Shown: positions 38,601-50,600 of the stretch, in pieces
Layout of the letters: every line of letters starts with the position of its first letter
Numbering within the stretch: the stretch's first letter is position 1
Assembly: GCA_007922305.1 (NCBI GenBank)
Contig: ML677341.1
Coordinates: forward strand, 65,980,064-66,044,063
Source of the DNA: Dermatemys mawii
Lineage: Eukaryota > Chordata > Testudines > Dermatemydidae
Reading direction: 5' to 3'
DNA length: 64,000 bases
Notes under the pieces: model-generated
Told to the model about the DNA's origin: nothing
Database searches by the model: none
What the model saw: the letters and a program-made list of their open reading frames with translations, nothing else
Program-made: the position numbers and the translations under genes

Positions 38601-41600
38601 GACCGGATGGAGCGTGGCGAGCCACAGGTCCCCGTGCTCCCGGGCTGAAGGCCCGGCCCAGCATGGGAAGCTGCTGGGACCCGCGCTCCCTGGCCAAGGG
38701 CCGGGTGGAGCACAGGGAGCCGTGGTTTCCCACGCTCCCAGGCCGGCCCGCCCTGTGCTCTCTAGCCGGGGTTCAGGTGGAGCGCGGGGAGCCCCAGGGC
38801 CCCGTGCTCCCTGTCCGGGGGGCCCAGTGGAGCACGGGGGCCAGGTCGAGGAGTGCCCAGCTGAGTAAGGTAAGGGGGGAGGTAGGTGGTGGGATCCTGG
38901 GGGACTGTGGGTAGGGTGGGAGGGGGATCTCAGGAGGGGGTAGTCAGGGAATAAAAGCAGGGGGGCTTAGATGTGGGGGGTAGGGTCCTAGGGATGGTGT
39001 TTAGGGTTGGGGTATCTCGGGACAGGGCAGTCAGGGAACAAAGAACGGGGGGGCTTAGACGGGGTGGGTTTCTGGAGCAGCAGTTAGAGTGGGGGGGGTC
39101 TCTGAAGGGGGCGATCAGGGGACAAGGAGTTGGCGGGGGTTGGATGGGTCACGGGTTCTGAGGGGGAAGTCAGGGGGCGGGGTCAGGCTGTTTGGGGAGG
39201 AACAGCCTTCCCTACCTGGCCCTCCGCACAATTTTTAACCCCAATGTGGCCTTCGTCCCAAAAAGTTTGCCCACCCCTGCTGCAGGACATCACTATATGA
39301 GAGTGGTGTTCTAAAAGTTCTTCTGGACTAGTCTGGAATTAATAGTTTATGCCTTCCTACCAGCAGATGGAAACAGAAAACACCTTTATACTTTTGTGTC
39401 CATTCATTCAATAGGAAGATCTGTCTAGCAGGATAGCATGTTAAGGACTAGCTAAATGAAATAGGTAAAGGTACAACACACACCCCCACCCCCAAAAAAA
39501 CCCATCCTTATAAGATTCTGTCTCAGAGGTTAGAACTCTATTGTTTAGAGGATTTCTTGAATTGACATTTCTTTTGTGAAGGCCATGGAATTGGCCATAC
39601 CTAAAAAAGTTAAAAAAAGGTTAATAGAAGCTAAAATGTGACTAACTAGTCAGGTAAAAATTGAACTTTACAGATAACCTACAGCAGAAAATCCTCGATT
39701 CCTTTCATTCAGGGAAGTATGTCAATTGGCTCAACAGGTTAGTTTAATCCAAACATACTACCTCATTAATTACTATTCCAATGTCATGGAACTTCATAGG
39801 ACTATAAAGACATCCTAGAGCTACCTAGATCTGATAATCCCCATACAGATTTTTGTTTAAAAAAAATTCTGCGATTGTAAAAAAGCTCTCGCCAGAATTC
39901 TTGCATTAATTTTAAATCGACAGTCAAGGATTTGTAAAAAAAATATTTAAGGTAGCCATGCAGAAGAGAATGGGGATTTCCTCCTTAGTGCAGTTGGCTT
40001 TTCTTGGAGTGGTTAGAGAGGGATATGATCATACTGAGGGAAGGAAGAGGGAGGGTGGTTAAGAGTGCTGCGCTGGAAATGAAGGCTGTCTTGAAGAGAA
40101 GAATATTGAGAATAAAAGAGTGATATCCTGAGACAAGCTGGAGCTTGCTGAACAGTGGCTTACGTAGACAAGAGACCACAGAAGCAGATGCCTTGTTCTT
40201 AACTAAAAAGTGAAAATCTAACAGACCGGAAAAAAATGGGATTCTCAGACTGCTGTGATGGCTTGAAGCCATACAAGCAAGAGATACGCAGTTTCTTAGG
40301 CTGTGCTAACTCATCACAAATTAAACATTTGCAGACATTTCTCTTTCTTTGCCACCAAAAACTGCAAAATGAAACGATGAAAAAGGGAAAGTGAAATAAG
40401 GTGTCCCTCACCATCACTAAGAACAGGACACTAGTCCCTTCTCTAAGGAACAATAAAACTGGAGAACTTAGTAGAGAAGAGATGATACAGTGATCTGCAT
40501 AAAAGTACTGTGCCAATATCTATGCGCAAAGTGTAACAAAAGCACCATTTTTGAGAAGCCTGGATGTCATTTTAACCAGCCCCTTAAGTCTTTTGAAATT
40601 TTCTAATTCAAGAGCTCACAAGTTGATCAAGACCACAACTCAAGCAATCAGTTTCAAATAAGGAAAATCATAACATGCCAAAGTGTACATATTTTAGAAA
40701 AAGAAAACTACGCCAAACAAACCTTCTCAAATAAGTTACATACCAATACAATGGCATATTGACTAATAATTGTACTTCAAATGGAAATTCATGTTAAACT
40801 ATTTGTAAAATATCATCTTTACACTATTGTAGTTCTGCCACTAGATAAGTCAAGTGAGGGCTAGAGCTTTTATTACTCCTGAGGGCATTCTGTGCCAAAA
40901 AAAATAATCTGCAACATTCTGCAAATTTTGTTTGTCAAATAAATGTGGAGGCTCCAGTATGGTATTGGGAAGCCCAGGCCACTGGTTGCACGGAGATGGG
41001 AGATCACTGTGCAGCTCCTCCCCCACCCCAGGACATGGACTCAGCTTTGAGGCTGCACCCAACCCTGACACAGTACGAGGACCGGGTCTGCCCCCAAAAC
41101 ACCCCAGAGCCCTGCTCCTCCATGTCAATTGTGCCAGGTATGGGCAGGTAGGCTCAACAAGGCAGGATCTAAGTGTGGAGGGGCTTAGTGTGTGGGGGAT
41201 GCAGGTGTGGGTTGAAAGGGTTCTGTGTGAGGGGCAATCTGGATGCAGGCAGCCCAGTGTGAGATCTGAGTGCACAGGGGCTTGTTGGAGAGTTCTGGGT
41301 GCAACGGTAATGGGACTCTGCAGGAGGTCCAGGTGAAGGTGGTTGGTGTTCACAGCAGGGGGACTGGGTGTGGGATGGTTCAGTGTGGGGGAGGGAGGAG
41401 AGGATCCAGGTGCAGCTGGTTGGAGCTCAGTACAGTAGGGATCCAGGTAGCTCCCTGGGGTGGTCCAAGTGCAGGGGGAGTGGCTCATTAGGGGGATCTG
41501 AGGTGGGTGAGGCTTGGCAGGAGGGTCTGGGTATGAGGGAGTCTGGATGCACAGGAGTGGGACGGATGAGGGAGCAGGTACCTGTTCAGGGATCCCTCCC

Positions 41601-44600
41601 CTTGCAGCAGAGGAGTGATGGGTGAAGGAAGCACTGGAGGGCAGGGGGGTGGGGAGGAAGGGTTGCAGAACTTCCTACAGCCAGGGGAATGGGTCTGACC
41701 CAGCTCAGTACCAAATGGAAGTAGTATCAAAGCAGTCTGAAATCTCCCAACACAAGTGATTAATTTTCACATTTCCATAGCCTGTTAATTTGAACATTAA
41801 TGAAACCACCCCCTAACTCAAAAGAAAAACATATTACAGGTCAATTATAAACTTCAGAAACACAGAGGAATATTTTTCTAAAGCTTGTTACTTTTCCTTT
41901 TTAATACTGGAGTCATAAAACAATGACTCTTCTTCACCAAAATATGTAATTGCCAGTAGTGAAAGCCTTGTTACATGGAAATGTCAGCCAATCAAGCAAT
42001 TTGACTGACTGAATATTCCCAGATACACTAAGGAGCATTCTGCTAAACAGACTGTTGTACTGGCTTAAAATTCTGACACCTTTTGCCAAGACTCAAGACA
42101 CATGTCAGTTCATACAAGGGAGATTAATCACAGTAGTGCAATGGAGCAAAGAACAAAAAAAACCTCTGTGCCAAGAAGCCACTTAAAACACCTCACTAAA
42201 TTCATAGGTGGAGTCCCAAGTAGAGCTCCTCCCATCCAGCAGAAAAACCCTAACACACTCTGTGTTAGTATCTTTGCAAAGACAAAAGCATGGGAACCAT
42301 TTTTTTCCCCTCAAAATTCACCAGTACTTTACAAGACTTAGGCCATGGTTACACTTACAGGTTTACAGCGGTATTGGTTATAGCTGTCCTCATATACAGC
42401 TATAGCGTGGCCACACTGACACCTGCCAGCGCTATAGTGTGGCCACATTTGCGGCACTTCAGGCGGCATTGGGAGCAGTGCATTAGGGCAGGTATCCCAG
42501 CATTCAGCTGGGTGCAACGTGCTTTTCAAACGAGGAGGGTGAGGGGGGACGTGTTGTGTGTATGGGGAGGGAGAGAGCGAGTGGTTTTGCCTCTTTCTGA
42601 GAGCCCATCAGCGCGTGTCCATTCACAGAGATTAGCACGCTTTGTTTTCACACAGGCTCCCTCCTTAAACATTTGCATTGCTTATCTGCCGAGTTGAGAG
42701 AAACGCTGACGTATTCCTCCAGCCGAGTTCAAAAGAAAGGAAGAGACGTCAATTGCCTTAAATGGCTCCAGGCATCTGAAGAGATCACTTGTAGAGCAGT
42801 GGGTGTCCACATTCTCACTGTAGCGCTACAGCCCTTTTTCCCCATGCGGAGGTGGATTACCAGGAGCGCTATAACTCCGAGGTTATAGCACTCTACGTAC
42901 CTCGCCAGTGTGGATGGGTAGTGAGTTACAGCGCTCCTGACGGCTTTATAGTGCTATAAAGTGCCAGTGTAACCAGGGCCTTAGAAGAGTGCCTCTGATT
43001 TTTCACATATAACATGCTCTTGCTTACTTAAGCAATTCCAAGATTCATTTGATTGCATCTTAGAACTTCATATTATCCGAACGATTCACAAAATCACTTT
43101 ATAACCTAAGAGTATCATGCTTTTCTAAATATGTCTAAGAACTGGATTAACTAATCCCAGCAACTTTGCTATCAGCTGAAGACGAGAAAGAAAAAAAAAA
43201 AAAAGAGGAAAAAGTTTTAAAAGGAATGCTCAGACGATTTAAACATGTACAATTCAACCAGTCTTGACAACATGCATAATAGAGTATTAAGGGAATTACT
43301 TGTATCTAGTTATTTTGAATAGCTGTGAAAAAGCAAATGTAGTTCTTGCAAAAAAAAATAAAAAAATAAAAAAAGTAATCCTGGCAGTTACTATCCTAAG
43401 GGCTAGTCTACACTGGCAATGCTAAAGCGCTGCCATGGCTTCTCCTGCCAACATAGCTACCACATCTCACAAAGGTGGAGTTAAACTGATGGGCCAGCTC
43501 CCTCCCGTCGGCTTAGAGCATCTTCTTCAGAAGCGCTACAGTGATGCAGTTGCACCAATGCAAGTTTGTAGTGTAGACTTGTCCTCAGTGCTCTGCCAAG
43601 AAACTATTTCTTTGTAGAGCAGAAATTTGGGGTGTGTGGCTACATTGCAATTAGATACATGTGGCTGGCCCATGCCAGCTGACTTGGGATAAGGGGATGT
43701 TTAATTGTGGTGTAGATGTTCAAACTTGGCCTTCAGTCTGAGCTCTGGCCCTCTCCCACCTCAGAGGGTCCTAGCGCCCAAGCTCCATACTGAGCCTGAA
43801 TGTTTACACCATAATTAAACATCCCATTGGCCCAAGCCCGGTGTGTGTCTAATTGCAATGTAGACATACCTGGGAGGCCCAAAAGCCACTGGTTGTTTCT
43901 CGGGATAGAAGCAGAGAGTGAAGGGCAGAAGGGGAAGTGGGATGTATGCTTGAGACTGAGGGAGAGAATGAGGAGATGCACACTTGTTGGTGCTCAAAAA
44001 TGCAACAAAGTAGGAGAGAAAAATATAGGAAATGACAGAGGCCCAAGTAATGAAAGCAAGAGGAAGGTAAAGGGATAGAAGAAGAAAAAGATAGCCAGGG
44101 GTCTGCAACCTTTCAGAAGTGGTGTGCTGAGTCTTCATTTATTCACCCTCATTTAAAGTGTTGTGTGCCAGTGACGCCTTCTAAAAACGTTAAAATGTCT
44201 CTTTCTATAAGTCTAATATATACCTAAACTCTTGTTGTATGTGAAGTAAATAAGGTTTTTAAAATGTTTAAGAAGCTTCATTTAAAATTAAATTAAAATG
44301 CAGAGTCCCCTGGACCGGTGGCCAGGACCTGGACAGTGAGTGCCACTGCAAATCAACTCGCGTGCCACCTTTGGCACCTGTGCCATAGGTTGCCTGTCCC
44401 GAGACAGCGAGTGACCGATGATTGAAAAGGGTAGTCTTGTGAAGCTAGAAGGGGAAATACATAGACCAGCAGAGATAAGTTATACTTATAAACCTGTAAA
44501 AAATCAAGACCTGAAACCAGTTGTGTGTGACTGAGCCAGAGCTTTCCTAATTGTGAATGTTCACTCAATCCTAGCTATTAGACAAACAAAAAGATATGCA

Positions 44601-47600
44601 CGGAGAAGAAAGAGGGCGAGAAACAGGGAACTTCCTAAAGGAAGGTAGGTTTGGGGTAGGTGATTAAACAATAGTTCAAACTTCAGCTTGATCCTTTTCT
44701 CTTCAAGCCAAAAGGACACTCTATCTTGCCTTCTGATCCTCCAGGCTGGCTGAACACAATGACTGGCTCTGGAAAAACAGATTCCATCTCTCCTTTTTCA
44801 CGGGAGGCCCACTGATAGTGAGGCGATCCCAGAAAACTCCCCAAAAGGAAGGAGGGACAGATTGAGCCTGAGGGACTAATGGAGAAGGGAAAGAGATGTA
44901 CAGGGAAAAAGAGGTGGATGGGGATGGAAAACATCAAAAAATATAAAATAAAGGATGTTGGAAGGAGAAAAGATCAACCATTTTATCTTAAGAAGGACAA
45001 AGTACATGATTGATTTGTTTTTTAAATTAATCTAATTAACTGCCATAGCCAAAAGGAACTTAAACACTCCACCCACCCACTGCAGGTGTGTGGCTTTTTT
45101 GTTTTGGGTTGAGAGAAAGGGAAGATAGCAGAAGGAAAAGAAGATTCTCCCAAGATACAGAAAGTGAACCCCAGCAAAGTGAGAGCGCCCACCTACGGGA
45201 CAGATTTTATTCAGTGTGGTTAAGCTCCACAACATTCTCTAAACAATGAGAACTATGACAAATGAGATCAGAGAAGATCAATATCTCCTATTTATACCAT
45301 GCCAGTAAGCAACAGCATGCTGAAGCTAATATATACAAAAGGGTATATACAGATTATTGCAGAGTTCTGTAGCATCTTACATCAAAGGATCCCAAAGCAT
45401 TTGAAAAAGATGGGAAAGCATTCTTTTTATTTTAGATGGGAAACTGAGCCATAATAATTACGTGAATTTCAGAAGTGCCTTTCATATTGATTAAAATTGT
45501 TTCTCTGATCTGCAGAGCCAATACGGTAGTCCTTTTACATACACTATGCCTTCCCATTTGAGTTTCCTGGTCTTTACAGGATAAACACTATAAAAAGTAT
45601 ACATGCAGTCTGTTAAGTCTATCCAGATGAAAGTTAAACTCCACTTACTTTACAAACAGCTTGATCTTCTTATTGTGCATGACTAGCAAACCAGAAGGTG
45701 TAAAGCAGCGGTTCTCAAATTTTGTTGAACTGCGACCCCTTTTTACATTGTGATTCTGAGCCGCGACCCTTGTATGTCTGCCAAAAAGCCGCCGAATTGA
45801 TTACTTCCGCATTCCGCTGCTTTTCAGCGGACATAACGAGCGCTCCCAAGTGTTCACAGAAACCGGAAATAATCACTTCAGCGAACACTCGGGAGCACTC
45901 GCCATGTCCACCAAAAAGCCGCCGAATGCAGAATTAATTAATTAATTTGGTGGCTTTTAAGTGGTGACAGGAGTTCACGACCCCCCTGGAAGCGGACGGC
46001 GACCCCCTGGGGGGTCGTGAGCCCCAGTATGAGAACCACTGGTGTAAAGGCAAGAACTGGTTGGTGGCTATCAATCCTACACTTCTAGTTATCTGCGAAG
46101 TTTTCCATCTTCAGGAAAACCTGGAATAGTTTTACAATGCAAGAATTCCTTAATATGCCTGTTTCTATAGCTGCTGACTGCGCTCGTATTCTATACACTC
46201 CCCTGTGGGCTTTTTGCTTGTGTTTTACTGGTTCTATTGTTTGACTTATTCTTGAATGGCTCCCGGCCCTCATCTACTGGTCCTCCTCCTTTCTCCTCAC
46301 TCTGAACATATTCCCCCACAAGAGTTTAAGTCACTACCTCTACCCCGGTCTCACTTCTTCTGTTTGGCTTCACACCTATTTTAAAGGGGTTTCACTATAT
46401 TTAATGTTGTGCTTTCATGGGTGAATAGTCACTTAGCCACTATGTAGTTAGCAAAAATGTCTACAAAGCAGGTGATTAGAGAGGCATTTACATTTTTCCT
46501 CCTTTCATTACATATTGAGTGGCAGTTATGCCAAGGCGGCTCACCCACATTTGAAAGGGATTTGTTAAATTTTTCATTTTACAGTCATTAAAAGGGAGAT
46601 CTTATAGCAAAAAAAAAAAAAAGTAGCTCCAACAACTTCCACAAAAATAACAGTCACAACCCATCCAATACAAGTCCAATTTTAAAAATAAGTGAATGTT
46701 TTAAACTTATTCCTTCTAAGATGTTTCTAGTTTACTAGTGTTCATAATCAAAACACTTTAAAATCAGGGCTTTGGAGCGGTGCTCCGGCTCCGCTCCAGC
46801 TTCAGGCAAACACCTGCAGCTCCACTGCTCCGTGCTCCAGGCTCTGCTCCAAAGCCCTGCTTTAAATGGTACATAGATGTGCTACCTTTAAGTCAAAGTT
46901 TAAAACAAACTTCAGATCAAGATTTATCAGCAGGTGTCTGTCCCTAGCACACATTTGAAATATCCAGTAAAAGAATCTTCTAATAAAATACTTTGTTTAT
47001 CCACAAAAATTCGACTGATATAATCAAATTAATTTAGAAATTGATTTAGTTACATCAGTATAACCTCAAATGGGCACTCTTAAAATGGAGTAAAAGATAG
47101 GTAAGTTAGAGTCAATATAAAGCACTCAAACCAGAGTGCCCACAAAAGAGGGTTGCACCATATTAAGTCTGTTTAGACACTGATTTAGTTACAATGGTAC
47201 AACCTGTGTTTAGACCTGGTCTAAGCTAGCAGTAACTAGATCTGTGTAAATCACCAAAATAAGTTCCAAGTATGATAATTAACTGGTTTACAAAAAAGCC
47301 TGTTATTAAAGCTGCACTTGTTAAGTGTTAGGTTCTAGAGACTACTGCCGTTGAAAATTATGATTTTTAAAAAAGGTTTATTGTAAAATACTGTAACTAA
47401 ATTGAAATGGAAAATAACTGACTCATTTTTCAAGACTGGGTCTCTTCAATTTCACTTTCAGCAAGAGTCGTAAGAATGACATTTAGTACTTGGAGGATGC
47501 CATGCAAAGAGTTAGGGTACAAATGTAGTAATGATGACAATGAAGATAAATGGCTTTTAGTTTAAAATACCTACTGGTTTGTTTAATATTTGCACTCTAG

Positions 47601-50600
47601 TGGAGATTTAGGTGTGACCCCTGCTCTCCAGAAAAATATCTAAATGAGATAGAAGCAGCAAGTCTTAGCCAGTAATAAGAGATCAGTCAAGTGATCATTA
47701 AAAGAACCTGAAATTAATCACTCATCTCCCAACCATGCAGGACAGATCATTTCTTTTATTCTATCCTGCCTGCAGCTAATGACTTCCGCATTGAGTCAGA
47801 CCCATTTTTCTCCTCCTTGCGATTTCAGTTTGAGTCACAGGCCCATTTCATCCTGGCCATGCTCATGCAAGTCATGGAGCAGGTTTGGCTTCCCATCATT
47901 TCCTTCCCACGTGCACATGACTGACTTGACCATAACTGTTTGGGGATTTCCCCTTGCCCCAGCTTAATTAACCAATATACTGATAAACCAATGTAATCAC
48001 TACCCAATCGACATATCTTATTACAGTGTTAATATTAACATTAAATCATTTATTTTGCCAGGACTTGTTTGAAGACTTTAACAAATGTATTATATCACAA
48101 ATTTGTCTGCAGTTAGTAAGAATCCGGAATAAAGTAAATTAAGATGTTCTACCACTATTTATCTCCTCCATCAACCACATGTTTGGAGAGTTAAATTAAA
48201 GTATATGGAATGAAAACTACAGCTGATTAGAGAGCAGTTGGGGTTAAAATTATTAAGCAGCATACTGGCATGTGGACAAGAAAAAAAATAGATTACAGCC
48301 AGCCGCATGACATGAGTGAACATTCATTTTTTCATACTCTGACAGAGTGGGAAAATATGATTTTCTCCCTCTCCAGGGCAGATTGGCTCTATGTAAGAAG
48401 ATAAACTGTTGTGGGGGGGGGAAGCACTCATCGCATTATGAGCGTAACATTACTTCTGTTCCATTCTATGCATCTGATGAAGTGGGCTATAGCCCACGAA
48501 AGCTTATGCTGAAATAAACTGGTTAGTCTCTAAGGTGCTACAAAGTCTTCCTCGTCTTATTATATTGAATATTGATTTGAAAATAGTTTTCCTGTTTTGG
48601 GACAAAGCTGTCTGAGGAGATGCAACTGTAGACCTATTTCACGGACTTCATATATCAATACATCATCTTCTGTATTTTCACACAAAAAAAAAAAAATCTA
48701 GAAAAGGAGTTTAGCAGATGCATAGGTATGATCCATGAAGAAAACAAAGTAGCCATAGACAGCACTGTATGATATGAACCGAACTGGTTTTATTTGGCAT
48801 GATTTAGTTGGGGATTGGTCCTGCTTTGAGCAGGGGGTTGGACTAGATGACCACCTGAGGTCCCATCCAACGCTGATATTCTGTGATTCTATTTTACTTG
48901 CTAATAATATCTTAAAACTTGAGAATATGCTGTATTGTATTAAAATATTTAGGTAAAAAACATCAGAGTTGGTTGTAAACTTCCATTAGTTACTTTTAAG
49001 AAAGAATCACTGGACAGAGTGCTGTACTTTTCTCAAAAGAAAATGTGAGCATGGAAATGTATGTACGAATGCGCACAGTGAAGGTCAACTATCCATAATC
49101 AGACACCTACCATCACCTGCAGAACTATCAAAAACCAAATGATAGTTCTATCCTTAGGCTCATCATTACCATACCAGTGATTCTGAAAATTGCAAAATTT
49201 CTTAACAGCACTACCTAGAGGACACCTGCTTTTATCTCATTGTAGCAAAATAGTTCCTTAAGATCAGTGTAACTGGAAACAGTTTTTTACATCTCTTCAC
49301 CGGAAGTGACCACACTGAGGACCATTCCCCGGAAGTATTATACAATGAAGCTGAGCTTGTCTCTACACTGGGGATGGGTTGCACGAATTTAATTACAATG
49401 ATACAAATTTCTCTAATGCAGATACACTACTCCAAAGAAATTCACTCAATTAAATCACATTGATGTGCCATTTACATTAATGAAGTCCATAATGCAGACA
49501 CACTGCATCAGTGTAGTTATTAGAGAAACTTGCACCAGAACAAACAAAGTCTTTAGCTCAGGACTTGAAAATTTATCCACCCAGCTGAAATACACCAGCC
49601 ACTCACCTCAAGGTGCATCCCATCCAGCCTTGTCTCCCACCCACATTGTGTAGGCCCAAACAGACTAGTCTCTCCTGCTGCCTGAACTCATTGTTCTCAA
49701 TTAATGCTGGTGAACACTCATACATATAGCAAATTAATTAATTTTACCCCCTATAATACATTAATGCTTTGCAGTAGTGCCATTAAATCACTTTATGCTA
49801 CTCTCCAAAATCCTTTACTGGAGTAGCAAGAAGTCCCACAAACATGCAGAGTCCTCTGCTGTGGAGGCATGGGGGAGGTTTCCCTCGTCCTAGAGAAGAT
49901 CCAGCCTGTACAAAAACATGAAATAGACTGAAAAGTAGTGAGACCCTGCCCTGGCCAACCTGAAAACCAGAAACAGTAGGCCCTCTGCTAACATCAGACC
50001 AACAAGAAGAGGAACGTCAATACCCTGAAGAAGAGGGGGCTGGATTCCATATGGCCCATCGGCCAGAACGTGCATTTAGAACTCCATACTCTCCTCAATC
50101 CACAGCACATGTCTCACAGATATCAGTGGAAGGCTTGCAAAGATATTAAGTGGAGAATGGAGTCTTTATTTAGTAACTAAACTTTCATTTATTCATACAC
50201 TCACATTCAGTAAAAAGATACGCTCTCTTTTAGGCCACCACTATTTCCAACCTTCTGTTTCTCTCCCTTTGAACAGTCTTCCCTCTATTCTTCTCTCTGC
50301 ACTTGTTTGCTTCCTGCAGCTCTAAAATCTGACCACCAGAGGCTTCACTCCCACTCCCTTTCCTATGCCATCAAAACAATCAGCAATGGAATATCTGCTG
50401 TTGACATTCAAGAATCACTGGCTTTTGGAATTCACCATAGCTATTTGTTTTAGACATAACCAGTTTAGTTTGGGAAGGATCTCTCTCTGCAGCCATGGTG
50501 GCTAGAAACTTTCATTTAGATTAGAAAAATAAAGACTCTGGACAATCTTAGTCATGTAGGCCAAATGTAACCCAAAATCTGTATGTCTGACACCCCCATT

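Noticed and set aside
38328..38868. Open frames up to 163 codons on both strands
   Set aside because: They arise from the GC-rich minisatellite inside a hAT element; translations are low-complexity repeats.
40850..41488. 212-codon minus-strand frame and 134-codon plus-strand frame
   Set aside because: Both lie in a GC-rich repeat of the 'tactcctgaggg' family; Pro/Ser/Thr-rich without domains.
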